Positions 21,186-33,045 are shown, numbered from the stretch's first letter. The stretch is DNA of 64,000 bases from Petaurus breviceps papuanus (GCA_028583685.1 JAMXIF010000077.1:9134821-9198820), one strand, 5' to 3'. Numbers and translations: made by a program. Notes: generated from the sequence alone by a model not told the origin.

Positions 21186-21684
21186 GAGAGATAAAAGAAG
21201 AAACCCCAGGAGCCCAGAAGGTCTGTTCAGGTAGGTGGCCTTCTTGATAAGTCTCACTAGGCTTTTGCTCCCAGATTCTAGTATACGATGCAATCCAGGC
21301 ACCCTCCACCTCAGCTGATCTGAATGTCCTGAAGCAGTCTTCTTCCCTTTTCTCCAACATTATGCAAGCCTAACAGTCTTACTGCTGTTTCCAGACTGAA
21401 GCTGCTAATATCCATCTCAGGTCCTTAGCCCCCATCTTTGTTCATCTACCACCATCTCGACTGTTCTGTGTGAAAGCTTTGGGAGATGTCCCAGTGAAGA
21501 GGAGGGACAGAACTTATTCCTCATGGGACCTCACTGGGCTGCAAAGAACAGCTCCTGGATTCCTGAACAACAACATTTTTCTGACACATTTTTATATGTT
21601 CTCATGTGTATGTCTGACATCTTTTTTCCATCTACTCTAAACAGAGAGGGTTAATGGAGATCAATACGTCAAAAACAGCCAATT

Positions 21685-21870
21685 GAGCTGGTGGCAACAA
21701 GACAGCCAAAAGACCAATGGTCCTGGAGTCACTGAGCCAGAGTCCAAAACTCACCTTTGTCATTTACTACCTCATGACCTTGGGTAAATACTGTAACCTC
21801 TCTGGGCGTCATCGCGTCATCTGAAAAATTAATTAGGGTTGACTCTATGGCCTCTACAATAACTTGAAGT
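21685..21870 (+). repeat. MIR-type SINE
   Basis: TCATGACCTTGGGTAAATAC, CTCTCTGGGCGTC, AATTAGGGTTGACTCTATGG. Confidence 0.7.
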
Positions 21871-21969
21871 TCTTAATTTATGCTTTTGTTATCTTGTGCT
21901 ACAAATAGCAATGTCAAAAAGTGTTGAATTAGCTGTGACAAAAGACTAGAGTTTAAAGAGCAACTATGA

Positions 21970-22125
21970 TTTTTTGTCTCTCTGAGTCTTAAGGAAAATC
22001 ACTTCACCTGTTCCAGACTTAGTTTCCTCATCTATTAAATGGGAATAGTAAAACTTACATTATGTCTCTAGGAGTATTTGGGAGGAACATATAACATGCC
22101 ATATAAATTTGTTCATCAAGGGTTA
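21970..22125 (+). repeat. MIR-type SINE 3' half
   Basis: CTTAGTTTCCTCATCTATTA, AATGGGAATAGTAAAACTTA. Confidence 0.7.
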
Positions 22126-22169
22126 TAGTCATGAACACTCACAAGTGCATAGTAGTTTAAGCTTGGTAC

Positions 22170-22330
22170 TTTTTTTTTGCCTTTTGGAGGGCAATTGGGG
22201 TTAAGTAACTTGCCCAAGGTTATAGGGCTAGTTTTTTTGTGTGGGTGTTAAGTTTCTGAGGCCAGAACTGAACTCAGGTCCTCCTGATTCCAGGGCTGGC
22301 ACTTTACTCACTGCACCACCTAGCCTCCCC
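22170..22330 (-). repeat. WSINE-like CORE-SINE
   Basis: GGCAATTGGGGTTAAGTAAC, GCCCAAGGTTATAGG, TGAACTCAGGTCCTCCTG, CTCACTGCACCACCTAGCC, with the A-tail visible as TTTTTTTT at its left. A short TTTTTTTGTGTGGG insertion lies in the middle. Confidence 0.88.
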
Positions 22331-22389
22331 AGCTTGATACTTTTAAAGAGCCATTTGGAGGTGAATTAAAAGGCCCAATGCATCTGAAA

Positions 22390-22602
22390 AAAAATGGCAG
22401 GATGGACAGAGTACTCTTCCTGGAGTTAAGAAGACATGGGTTTGAAATCTACTTCTGACATCTATATAGGCAGGACACTTAACCTCTGTGGGCCTCGGTT
22501 TCTTCATCTGTTAGATGGGGATAATAATAATTATAACCTCTCCCACAAGGCTATTGTAAAGATTAAATGAGAAAGTTTTTCATTCCCCCAGGTTGCTGGT
22601 AT
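22390..22602 (+). repeat. MIR-type SINE
   Basis: ACATGGGTTTGAAATCTAC, CCTCTGTGGGCCTCGG, CTTCATCTGTTAGATGGGG, AAGGCTATTGTAAAGATTAA. Confidence 0.82.
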
Positions 22603-22617
22603 TTTTCTCCTTTTGTC

Positions 22618-22864
22618 ATTGTTTCTCAGTCATTACACTTTTGTCCAATTCTTTATGACCCCATTTGGAAATTTTTTTGGCAAAGTTACTGAAGTGGTTT
22701 GCTATTTCTTTCTCCAGCTCATTTTCAGTTGAGGAAGTGAGACAAACAGGGTGAAATGACTCACCCGGGACCACATAGCTAGTATGTGTCTGAGACCAGA
22801 TTTGAATTCAGTTCTTCCTGACTCCAAGTTCCATGTTCTATCCACTCTGCCACCTACCTGCCCC
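22618..22864 (-). repeat. MAR1-like CORE-SINE with RTE-type tail
   Basis: Reverse copy: CAGTCATTACACTTTTGTCC and TATGACCCCATTTGG tail, CTCCAGCTCATTTTCAG, ACTCACCCGGGACCACATAG, CTATCCACTCTGCCACC head. Confidence 0.88.
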
Positions 22865-22894
22865 ATTGCCCTCCTGTCATCCTCAAGAAACAAA

Positions 22895-23062
22895 TCACCT
22901 TGTATCTATTCTATATGTACTTATCTGTGTGCATATTTTCTTCTCTGGCTAGACTGTCAGATTCTTGGTCTTGAGCTGTTTCCATTACGCATTTCTATTT
23001 CCAGAACCTATCACAAAGCCTTGCAGCTCAAAGGTACTTGATAAGCACCTATTAATTGATGG
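22895..23062 (+). repeat. L2 LINE 3' end
   Basis: GTACTTATCTGTGTGCATA, TCAAAGGTACTTGATAAGC. Diverged. Confidence 0.65.
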
Positions 23063-23067
23063 ATATA

Positions 23068-23245
23068 ATGATGCAGCTCAATTTTGGAACCAGAGGCCCT
23101 TGGAGCCCAGTTTCTACTATTTATTAACTGTACAACCTTGGGGAAGTCACTCTTCCAGACTCAGTTTCCTCTTCTGCAAATGAAAGTATTGGACTGGATG
23201 GCCTCTGAGTTCCCTTCTGCCTCTGGAATCATGATCCTATGAAAC
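23068..23245 (+). repeat. MIR-type SINE
   Basis: GGGGAAGTCACTCTTCCAG, CAGTTTCCTCTTCTGC, GGACTGGATGGCCTCTGAG, ATGATCCTATGA. Confidence 0.85.
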
Positions 23246-23249
23246 CCTA

Positions 23250-24265
23250 TAAATAACAGCAGTTATGACTGAAAGCATTGTATGGCCTTCAGTTGAACCT
23301 ATGCAAAAGACCAGCACCCATTGAAAACTGCCTCCTGCAGACAGAGCTGGTCCTACTAATGCCACCAGTAGTCAGCCGTATGTATGCTTTGATATCTTTC
23401 CACATTAATGACAATGTATGTGTACTGTATCTTCCAGGCTACCTTGCAACCAGTGCTCCCCAGCTCTGTAAGATTTCTAAGTTGGATAAGAGGGACAATG
23501 TGGCCACGCACCAGTGTTTTCTCTGTAGGAAACTAATCAGTTTGTACTGGAATCAAACCCCCAACTTTGGCCTTGTTAGCACCACGCTCTAGCCGACCGA
23601 GCTAACATGCATCACTTTCCTAATCAAATTTTCTTCAGTGGATGTTGTGCATAATTTGTCAAGCTGCTTAGCCTGATGTTTGAAAACATTTCCATATTTT
23701 CTATATGCTCAATCTTTTACCCTTAAACATCTTGTTCAGGACTTTCCGAAGGATCAAATTACCCAGAACCTTGTACTTTGGGGAAGAAATAAATGGATGC
23801 CAAGCCTCTGCCCACAGTTCCTTCAATCCATTGCCACCAATTCACATGCCCACAGACCTCTGTGCAATGAAGGTTTGAAAGCACAGGGGACAGAGAGAAG
23901 GCACTTTTCTCTCACTCCTTATAGATGCAAACTGGCTTGGTAGAAATTTGGCCATTTTATTTTTTTAAGGGAACTCAAGTCATGGCTTGCCCCCAAATTC
24001 TCTCTCATTTGAACTCTTTCATCAGAGAAAACAATGAACATCCAGATGTCTGTGGCAACCAAATTAAAGGTGTTCATAATAGAAAAAGAAAGAAAAAGAA
24101 AAGGACTTCATCTCAAACAGACAACAACAATGTTCCTATTCTCTCCTCCAACCAAGTAAGCAAGATCACACAACAATATTAGGTGGGTTTAATAACTCAC
24201 ATTTCTAAGCTGATGCTTAGAAAACTTGGCCCTCACACACAAAGAAACTGAGATAGAAATGAGTG
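23250..24265. other. low-repeat stretch around the tRNA-like sequence
   Basis: Several frames of 85-104 codons occur but none has a recognisable family. Apart from the tRNA-like sequence and a small A-rich run (24085-24105), no element is identified. Confidence 0.5.
23540..23611 (-). pseudogene. tRNA-Ile-like pseudogene
   Basis: On the minus strand the D-arm reads GCTCGGTCGGCTAGAGC. The anticodon arm is TGGTGCTAACAAGGCCA and the T-arm GGGGGTTTGATTCCAGT. Order and spacing match tRNA-Ile(AAT), remembered as GAGC, G, TGGTG CTAATAA CGCCA. The loop triplet here is AAC, the anticodon stem has a broken pair, and the acceptor ends pair poorly (TGCATGT with ACAAACT). It is a degenerate tRNA copy, not a functional gene. 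It lacks a SINE body on either side. Confidence 0.75.
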
Positions 24266-24274
24266 ATACAGAGA

Positions 24275-24480
24275 AACAAAAGTGAGGAGAGAAAGAAGGA
24301 AAGAGAGAGAGAGAGAGACAGAGAGAGAAAAACAGAGAGAGACAGAGAGACAGAGAGAGGGAAATGGACATGAATGGGAATAGACAGATATTGAGATGAG
24401 GGAGACAGAGATAGAGATGAGAGGGAGAGAGAGAGGGAGAGATAGTAGAAGAAGGAGAGAGAGGGAGAGAGAAAGAGATC
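24275..24480. repeat. GA-rich purine tract
   Basis: About 200 bp of GAGA/GACA/GGGA with few pyrimidines. The long leucine/serine-rich minus-strand frame over it is an artefact. Confidence 0.93.
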
Positions 24481-24566
24481 CCTGTGTGTGACTTAGATAG
24501 AGATCTAAATGATATAGGTGATATAACCAGGGCCTGAGCTTGTACAAAACTTGCCTGCTTGAGAGG

Positions 24567-25097
24567 TGTAATGGGAATGTAAATTTTAAAGATCTTCCCT
24601 GCCCCTAGGCTAAAGTGCACCTGGAGCCTGGGGTGGGACGCTTGTTTTTCAGTAGATACTTCTTGATTGGCCAGTGAGTCAATAAGGTTGTTACATTCTC
24701 TGAGCCAGGAGAAGGCTATATAAGCCCTGATGTGGAGCTTTGTTTTGGGTTTCACTTTGAGAAGTGTTCAGTGATTTGATCTGGATTTTGGGAAGCCGTT
24801 GTCCAGAGCCCCCTGGCTTTGAAACCCAGATGTTAAAACCCAGATGTTGATTGGGTATGGAAGTAATGGTTGGACAGTTTTAAATCTGTCTACTTGATCT
24901 GTTTCTGTCTTGATAATTCTGTCTGTATATTCTGAAGTTCGATGCTGACCTCTTTCCCCTGAACTAGGTAAACGATACATGTTTGACTGATTAAAGTAAG
25001 CTTGTTAACCCATTCTGAGTTGCTGTCCTTTATCAAAGCAGATCCAAGAACCTGTGCTGGCAGCCACCCTGGGAACACTGGGGTGCTCGCTGCTACA
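24567..25097 (+). mobile_element. solo LTR (same family as 14681-16144)
   Basis: A 531-bp element starting TGTAATGGGAATG and ending GCTGCTACA. It has a reversed CCAAT box (GATTGGCC), a TATA box in GGCTATATAAGCCC at about 24714, and ATTAAA at 24990. Flanks AGAGG (24562-24566) and TGAGG (25098-25102) give a 5-bp duplication with one mismatch. No internal region adjoins it. High similarity to the other copy suggests a fairly recent family. Confidence 0.85.
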
Positions 25098-25299
25098 TGA
25101 GGGTGTTATGTTTTAGCCTTCACTTTTCTGAAACTACTCCAAGTTCATACAATTTATAATATTTTAATTTAGTGGAGGAGAGATGGGAGAATGAGGGGGG
25201 TGAATTCAAGGTACATAGCCAAAGCTATCTTGAGGTCATGCCTTATCTGAGCTCCCATTGTTAGCAAACCAGCCTCTTAAGCCTGATTAAATCATCCAA

Positions 25300-26335
25300 G
25301 TCCATCAACAAGCATTTCCTGAGCATCTGCCATATACCTGGCACTCTCCCAGGTGTTGGGGATACAGAAATAAAAATTTAAAAGTCTGTATTCTCAAGGA
25401 GTTTACATTGTATTGGGGGATACAGCCTGTAGACAAATGGTAAATAGAAAGTAAACACAGAGTCATTCAGAGAGGGAGAGGACTGAGCTCTGTAGCAGAG
25501 TCTGGAAGGAAGACAAAGAATCTCTTCAGAAATAAGATGAGGAGAGAGCATTCCAGGCATGGAGAACAGCTAATACAGAGGGAGAGGAAAAGATGGCAGA
25601 ATGTCATTTCTGAAGGACAGTATGAAGGCTATTTTGGTAGGATCATAGGTAGCCCATGAGAAGAGGAGAAATGTATGAGACTGGGAAGAAAGGTTGAGGC
25701 CAAGGTGTGAAGGCTTTAAAAGCTAAGAGGAATTTCTATTTTATCCTTGAGCCAGTGGAATAGGAGAATGGAATGGTCATAGCTGAGCTTAAGCAAAACC
25801 ATTCGGACTGCTCTCTGAAGGACGACTGGTTGAAGTGGGGGAGAGATTTGAGGTAGAGAGAACAATTAGAGGAACATTGGGATTGCCCAGCAAGAAGTTA
25901 CAAAGGCCTTGAACTAAGGCAATAACTGCAGGAAGAAATAGAAGGGAACCAATGCAAGACATTTTATGGAGACAGAAATAAGATTGATTAGCTACTTAAA
26001 TGCATAGTGTGAAGAAGGAAGAAGAGTTCAAGTAAATGACCAAGTTGAAAACCTAGGAGACTAAATAAATGATGTTTGCCTCAATGGAAATTGTGAAGTT
26101 TGGAAGATGAATGGTTCGGGGGGAAAAGAAGAGTCTATTTGGACATGTTGAGTGAGAGACATCAAGAGGACATCCAGTTTGAAATGCCCAACAGGCATTT
26201 GGTAATGTGAGATTATAGTTCAGGAGTGAGACAGACCTGGGTAAATAGATGTAGGAGACATCTGAATAGATACCATAATTAATTCTATGGGAGCTGCTAT
26301 ATGAAGGAGAGACATTTCTGTCTTCATAAAACATA
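25300..26335 (-). repeat. L2 LINE, 1 kb 3' segment
   Basis: Begins with its 3' end CTGAGCATCTGCCATATACC, then TGGCACTCTCCCAGGTGTTG, GGAGTTTACATTGTATTGGG, GAGAGAGCATTCCAGGCATG, GAGGCCAAGGTGTGAAGGC and TGGACATGTTGAGTGAGAG. Minus-strand orientation. Confidence 0.85.
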
Positions 26336-26562
26336 TTAAACAAAGAAATAGGATGGTGGATTTTTCTTTTCCTCTAATCATTGATTTCAGCTATTTGTAA
26401 ACCAATCACCCTTATTCCAGAGTTGGGATATAGAGAGAGAAATTCAGAAGAGATTTGGAAAGAATGATAAAACACTTAGCAAAATCTCTTAACAATCAAT
26501 GAAAATAGGGAAGAAAGAATTCATGTATCTTTTCTTTAGTGCAAAATATTCTCCTCTATATC

Positions 26563-26838
26563 TTTAAATCCTTATCATTTATTAAAGCCCAACTCAAGTT
26601 CTTCCTTATAATTGAAGCATTCCCTGATGGCTTCACCACACACTGATCTCTACCCTTCTTGACCTCCCATTGAACATATCTTTACTGTACAATTTTAGCA
26701 TGCAAGTAAAAGTATTCTTGTCTTGTTCTCTAATTATTTCCTTTACCCTTTTAATCAGATGATAAACCCCTCAACAGAATGAATATCCCCACAGCTGGAC
26801 ACATAGTAGGAATTCAGATAAACAGTTGTTGATAGGTA
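26563..26838 (+). repeat. L2 LINE 3' end
   Basis: AAAGCCCAACTCAAGTTC, TGAAGCATTCCCTGATGG, GACACATAGTAGGAATTCAG. Confidence 0.8.
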
Positions 26839-26839
26839 G

Positions 26840-27685
26840 AACAGATAAATTAAATTCGGGGCTTATGCTAAGCAGGAAATTTACAGCTTTCATCTTTGAT
26901 TTCCAAGCTCACTGCTCATTTTCTTGTATGTGGGAACCCAAAGGGGGAAAAAATGAATTTAGGTCTCAGAGTTCCTCTGTGTTGAGGGAAATATTTTTTT
27001 TCGTTTTAATTTTAATTTCATTTGTTCTACTATTCATTTCCATTCACTGTGGGTGACCTTTTTATTGGTCAAAGCCTTATGTGAGCACTGTGAACCACCT
27101 TCTGACTGACAGTGCCAGTGATAAATCAATCTCTATGGATTAAAGTAAGACTAAGTGATAGGTCAAGTCCCTGTATGGGGACAACTAAATTGTATACTGA
27201 AACTACCAGGGAAACTTCCACTTGGGTATATTTTCTTGCTCAGTAGAAGACATTTACATTAACTTTTAGCTTCCATAGTAAGAGTTAATAATCTTCTTTG
27301 TATGTGACAATTGTATGTGACTTTATACTTCGCCCACTAAAATTCCAACAGTATTTTTTTTTCCTTTTTATAACTTTCGCAAAGTCTTACTGTGCAAGGT
27401 CTGTCACTCTGTTGCTAGAATAACAAAAGTCTTTTCAAGGCCATCCTTAGATAATGAAGAGAAACTACTCAGAACAAATCTTCTGTTCAGATCACGGCCT
27501 AGGGCTGCCAAGAGGACTGAAAGTATCCCAAAGCCAAGGTGACCAAAAAGCCAATCATGAGTTCAGAAAGTGTCTGGTGAGCTCAGCTATCAACATCTTA
27601 GCCAAACCTTCCTGGTGAGATCTACGGCAAGACCTTTACTAATAAACTACAGAAGAAGGGAGGTGTTTTCTCTAGGAGTCCACCC
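26840..27685. other. low-repeat stretch
   Basis: Single-copy-looking DNA with balanced composition; no exon or repeat recognised. Confidence 0.5.
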
Positions 27686-27689
27686 AGCA

Positions 27690-28065
27690 TCAAATCAGAC
27701 AGCACTTGACATACTTGAATATAACTAGGACATTTCCACTAACTAGAGGGGAGGATCACCAGCCTATTTCCAAGTTAAACACACCCAGTTCCTTCAATCA
27801 GTCCTCATATGGCAGGAACCCTAGGCCTTTGTCATCCAAATGTCCCTCTTCTACATATTATCCAAGTTACCTCCACCCTTTATAAAATATGCACCCAAAT
27901 GTGAACACAAAATACACCAGACCAGAGCATAGCAATGCTATTATCTCATTGTTTCTGGGAGCTATGCCTCTCAATGCAACCCAATATCTCATTAGTATTC
28001 ATGGCTGTCATGCCACTCTATTAACTCGTTGAGCTTAAAGCTGATCAGTTTTCCAAATAAACAAA
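27690..28065 (-). repeat. CR1/L3-type LINE fragment
   Basis: CCCAGTTCCTTCAATCAGTC, CTCATATGGCAGGAACCC, CACCAGACCAGAGCATAG, TCATGGCTGTCATGCCAC in CR1/L3 reverse-strand order. Confidence 0.75.
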
Positions 28066-28309
28066 TGTTTCTAACAATTAAGCTAAATACTAGCTTACCT
28101 GGAAAGCTCTTAAAAACCTTATCATAAAAATTGGACCTGGTAGTCACAACTGCCATTCTGCTTTGAAAGCCCCTTAAAAGTGGCTCTGAAGGTGACCTGC
28201 CTGAGGTCACGTTCGGTCTGAATCAGGGAAGAGTCAGGAATAGAAGCCAGCTGTTTTAACTTCCAACCCAAGGCTCCCAATAGCCTAAACAAGCTGCCTT
28301 CTCTCACTC

Positions 28310-29385
28310 CTCATTATTATAGAGTCAATTACCCTACACCTCTGTCCAATTGGTATTCTGGAAGAGGGTATGTTCGGATACCAAAAACTATCCTTCCCCT
28401 TTTCAAACATGGCTTTGATGTGTGACAGTTTGACTCATTATAATGGCAGAATTGTCATGGCAAATTGCAGTGGCAAAATTCAGCCATTTCATGTTTTGTT
28501 TTGTTTCTAAAAGGGATCCTTTTCATGGTGAAATGGAAAATAATTTGGTTTTTGAAACCAGAAAGCAATTGTTCTAAGCTCTCAAAGCTTTGCAAAAATA
28601 TCACTCAGCTGTTTGCTTTCCTTTCCTTGACAGTAAGAGTTTTCCACTCCTTCTTAGCTCTGTCCTATCATGGGGCGCATGAAATCACCTTCATTTGTGG
28701 TTGAGACTAATGTGGAAAAGTTGCTTAAGGAAAAGGATTAACTTGGCAGAAAGAAGATTAGTTACATTTAAAAATAAGAATAAAAGTGGTCCAGTATATT
28801 ATACATAGTGCACGTTAACTAATAAATCTGAGAACTACTTATTCTGAGGTCAGCAATTTGAACCATCAAGGCTTCTGTTTTAGCCCAGGATTGAAAATCA
28901 GGAAGGTTTATAACTCAGCCAAATGCTCACCCAAACGATGAAAGAAGATACCATGGCTTTACAAGCTGGCCATAGAATGTAATGGCTAAATTCCACGAAG
29001 ATTCCCTGAAAATAAATGTCAAAGATATATACCCATATTTATGCTCTTTTTGGCTCCTTTTCTTCTCTGGCTGGTTGAAATCCAAGCCCAGATCATTTGA
29101 TAGATGCTATGTTAATTAGGTCAAAGGAAATGCAGCAACCCATGGCAGGTCACAAACCAAGCAGGGCAAAAAAGTCCTGTCACAGTCAGATCATAAACAA
29201 GTTCATTGCCTTGTAAAGGCTGGATTGAAAGCCAAGACTCCCTCTGCAAAGTTCAAACATTTGATGTTCTCGAAGTGATATTTTGTCATCTGAAAAAAAA
29301 TGTGTCCAGGTAAGCAGAGTTTCTTGAGAGCCTGAGATAATTAATAGTTGACTTCCCTTTGAAATTTCTTCATCAAATCCAAAGA
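28310..29385. other. low-repeat stretch including a candidate conserved block
   Basis: No repeats are recognised over about 1.1 kb. The part 28410-28720 has AT-rich motif-dense sequence that looks like vertebrate conserved non-coding DNA. No conserved open frame. Confidence 0.4.
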
Positions 29386-29387
29386 AG

Positions 29388-29592
29388 GGATTTGTGATAT
29401 TGGGTCATAGACATAACTAGAAAGGATTTCAGAGGCCAGCCAGTCCAACCCTTGCATTTTACAAATGAGAAAACCAAGGCTCGGAAAGGATAGCCGCCCC
29501 ACCAAGTCACATAAGAAATTACACAACACTGCCAAGTTTCCAAAGGAGAGTCTCTGACTCCAAATTCAGAGTTATTCCACAGCACTTTCATC
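29388..29592 (-). repeat. MIR-type SINE
   Basis: GGATTTCAGAGGCCAGCC, AGTCCAACCCTTGCATTTTA, GAGAAAACCAAGGCTCGG. Confidence 0.75.
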
Positions 29593-30104
29593 TTCAATTC
29601 AAGTCCAACCAAATTAATTTGCTTCCTGCACATCTTCCTGTTAGGATATATCTAAGCATGCCCCAGTAGTGAATAGCAAACGTGACCAACTGTTTGGGGA
29701 CCTTAAAGAGGATTGCCTTGATCCCCCTGGGATCACAAGAGAAAAAGAAGTAGAAATGAAAACAAATCCCAGAAAAAAACAAAAACAAACAATCAAGGCC
29801 ATAAATGTTGCAGTAATGAAGGACTCATTTCACCCACTGATGTGAATGTGAGTCCCATTAAAGAGAGTCACTACCACAGGGACCCACAACAGAGAATAAA
29901 GGCTTATAAAAAAAAAAAAAGACAGAGCTCATGATGCTTTGTTTTATAGCCCAGTTAAGAAGACTGCTTAAAGCAAGTGTGTCAGATTCCAGCCTCCTTT
30001 CCTATGCCAAAGACCATTTTAAGTAGCTTCTGTCCGCTGTTGCCATAGTTCTCCCAGCATTAAGTCCAGGTAGTTTCATTTATAGATTAATGTTGTAATA
30101 TGCA

Positions 30105-30420
30105 TAATAGATAGACAGCATAGTGATTAAAACATGGGAGTTGGAGTTAGGAAAAACTGAGTTCAAATCTCGTCACAGACATTACTGACTATGAGACCTT
30201 GAGCAATTCACCTACACATCTTCAACTTCAGTTTCCCCATCTGTAAAATAAGGGGCAATTCAATGGATTCAATGGTCATTAAGATGTCTTTCCTCTCTAA
30301 ATCTAAAATGGGGACAGTAATAGAGTTTACCTTCCTAGGTTGTTGTGAGGATAAACTTATATAATGTATGTAAAATGTTTTATAAACCTAAACAATTTAT
30401 GTAAATTTGAGCTATTACTA
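30105..30420 (+). repeat. MIR-type SINE, long copy
   Basis: GGGAGTTGGAGTTAGGAAAA, GAGTTCAAATCTCGTCAC, GAGCAATTCACCTACAC, CAGTTTCCCCATCTGTAAAA, TAGGTTGTTGTGAGGATAAA, AAATGTTTTATAAACC. Confidence 0.85.
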
Positions 30421-30629
30421 TTATTATTGAGAAATAGTATAGTATAGTAGATAGAAAGCTGTCCTCAAAGTCAGGACATCCTGAGTGACTTACTTAACCT
30501 CTGAATGCTCTAGGCAATTCTCTAGTACTATAAGTTCAAAGAATGTGTCAAAATGCATGGTATCAAGGAGTTCCCGATACCAATGAACTCAAAGGTCCCT
30601 ATCCCCCAATTCTAGTATTATCACTAAAT

Positions 30630-30832
30630 TCAAAGAATGTTCAAGTTGGGAGAAAGGGACTTGGAGATCATTGCATCCAGGCTCACTCTGGCTCTTTGCC
30701 AATTTACGGATGAAATAACTTAATAGTACAGAGGTAAAATCATTTGCCCAACATTGGTCAATAAGTGAGAAAGTTGAGACTTTACCTTGGGTCTTCTGAC
30801 TTCAAGACAGATACAGCTCCCAAAGCAAAACA
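30630..30832 (-). repeat. MIR-type SINE, diverged
   Basis: GGGACTTGGAGATCATTGC, AATCATTTGCCCAACATTGG, CTTGGGTCTTCTGACTTC. Confidence 0.65.
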
Positions 30833-31404
30833 CTTAGTTTCTTCTTTCATAGGTGCAGCACACACGTTGTCTTTTCCAAGAGCTGTGAAGATATTGATTT
30901 TTAAAATCTTTCAACTAATTAGTACTTGTCCTCTGCATTGGACATTTTCATTTCTTAATTTCTTTCATTGCTGAATTTCATTTCTGAAGGAGATGGCATT
31001 GGATGACATCCACAGAGAGACAGCTTGGGTTTCTAGTTGTTAGTATCTGTTCTTGTGCCTGAATTTCAATCCAAGCCCTACCACCAATGTCTCATCATGG
31101 CATGGAAGGGACCCCAGGCTCTCAAAAGGAATCATGGGGGACCACATGTCTGGTAGGTTCTACCAAGCTAAAAAGAGCTTCAAACAAGAAAAATGACTAA
31201 ACCTCAGGCATTGTATTTACTATGACACAGGCACTAGATTCTACTCCCATTACCATTGCAAATTAGCATCTTCTCTGAAACTTAGACTGTAAGCAAACCA
31301 ATACGTGTCAGAGAAAGGACTTGAAACTAGATCTTGGCCCATTTCTTTGTCCATAGCATCAGGCTGCCTATGAAAGGTTCTGGTCATTCAAGACAAAATC
31401 TATA

Positions 31405-31579
31405 CCGGGGAAGAAAACCTGCGGCTTCAAGGACACATGTCGCCCTCCAAGTCCTCAGGTGAGACCCTTTGAATCCAAACTTCACAGAACAAATCCCCTT
31501 AAGAAAAGAATTTGTTCTGTAAAACTTGGATTCAGTCAAAAGGCTACATCCAAGGACCTAGAAGGCCATCCTTTCCCCT
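31405..31579. mobile_element. hAT-type palindromic MITE, decayed copy
   Basis: Inverted arms GGCTTCAAGGACACATGTCG / CTACATCCAAGGACCTAG and the central AACAAATCCCCTTAAG / AGAATTTGTTCTG correspond to 6624-6823. Ends have drifted from CAGGGG. Confidence 0.75.
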
Positions 31580-31812
31580 AAGAAGCTTACATTCTATATG
31601 AGAAAAACCCCTGGAAGTAGTGACAAAGTAAATGCAAGGCAAGTCTGAGGCCATTTTAGGAGGAAAGATGCTTTTACCCTCATGTAGAAGATGCTGCAAG
31701 CTGTGTTTTGAAGGAAGCATAGGTTCTAAGAATGAAGATGACAAGGGATAGCATTTCAGGCTGGAAGAGATAACAAGTAGAACCAACTTGGCTAGGCCAG
31801 AAAATGAGTAGA
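31580..31812 (-). repeat. L2 LINE fragment
   Basis: AGAAGCTTACATTCTATATG, GTGTTTTGAAGGAAGC, GATAGCATTTCAGGCTGG. Confidence 0.75.
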
Positions 31813-31829
31813 GATAAAAATAATGACTG

Positions 31830-32005
31830 GTGTTACACAGCACCACAAAGTCTGCAAAGCACTTTCCATCTCTCACCTCAATATGATCATCTTAGTGACC
31901 CTGAAATAGTAATACACTTATTTTACAAATTTAGGAAACTGAGAATTAGGAAGGCTAAGGTCTTTGCCCAATTTGCACAATTTTCTGAGGCAAGATTCCG
32001 ATCCA
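31830..32005 (-). repeat. MIR3-like SINE
   Basis: TCTGCAAAGCACTTTCCATC, TTTAGGAAACTGAGAATTAG, GGTCTTTGCCCAATTTGC. Confidence 0.65.
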
Positions 32006-32349
32006 AAGCTTCAAAAGATAGGATATTTATTTTCCCAACACCAAATTCAAAGAGGTGATTTTTTTTCCCCCAAGACAAATTGTGAAATCCCTTCCCAACG
32101 CAGGTTGGGAATGGAGTGTACGGTCAGTACATAAGTAAAGGGTGCATCCCCATGGACTAAATCATAGAAGTTAAAAGTTGGAATAGAGCTCAAGGGCATC
32201 TGGTCCAAACCACACTGAAAAAGGAACCCTCACCACAAAATATCTGCCAAAAAATGAACTAAGCTTTTTCCAAGATCACATCATTAAAGAAAAGACATAA
32301 GTAATATCCTGGAAAGGGCTGATAAAAGGCCCAGAATGGGATATTGCTG

Positions 32350-32572
32350 TTGAATCAAGTCAACAAATATTTATAAAGTCCCTATTGTGTGCAAGGCACT
32401 GTGCTTTCAAAGTAAAGGGTCAAAATCTCATTTAGATGTGGGGAAAAATAGCACTGATTCCGGGCTCAAATATGAACCCTGCCTTTGACTCTGTACCCCA
32501 GTTTTCCCCTTTATAATGAGGGCACTGAACTAAATGATCACTCAAGGCCCACTCAGCTCTAAATCTGGTGAC
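32350..32572. repeat. short L2 3' end (-) plus MIR-type SINE (+)
   Basis: 32355-32412: CAACAAATATTTATAAAGTC, GTGCAAGGCACTGTGC (L2, minus). 32430-32572: CCCAGTTTTCCCCTTTATAA, GATCACTCAAGGCCCAC (MIR-type, plus). Confidence 0.7.
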
Positions 32573-32770
32573 CCTCTTCCACTCTGGGTCTGTTCTCAGG
32601 CCTTTCTGACTTCAAAGCATTCTTTAAATGACCGAAACCTACAAATAATAGAGACATAAACGGCTCAGGAAGCGTTATTATACACACTTAATATCAGGCA
32701 GGATGCACTCATATAATATTTTATTGCTTTCCTTTGTATAAACTATATGCCCTACATTTTATTTCTGCTT

Positions 32771-33045
32771 CTTATTTGGTTTATACTTTGCAAAGGAAAA
32801 AAATTCCCAATAAAAACTTTTATAATCATAGTAGCTAGAATTTATAGACCTCTCTTCTTTAAAACTTGAAAGCTTTCTAGCCATCCTCTCCCACAGGCAT
32901 CCCAAAAGTGCTAAATCAAGTTTACCTTCGATACCTGATCTATGAATGGGTAGAGTTCGTTTAGCCCCTGTCCCACCCCAACCTCCCCCATAAGTTTCTG
33001 CCATTTGCTATGGGGAATTATTTTAACAGCAGTCAGAAACCTAGG
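32771..33045. repeat. unclassified 275-bp unit, copy 1
   Basis: By eye about 93% identical to 34097-34370, from CTTATTTGGTTTATACTTTG to AGTCAGAAACCTAGG. Not an L1, L2, SINE or MITE that I recognise. An 81-codon minus-strand frame is shared only in part with copy 2, and most base differences would change the peptide, so no coding constraint is seen. A short stretch just downstream (33070-33118) resembles part of the unit again. Confidence 0.85.

Noticed and set aside
24189-24755. 188-codon serine/leucine-rich minus-strand frame
   Set aside because: It translates a GA-rich purine tract and the solo LTR.
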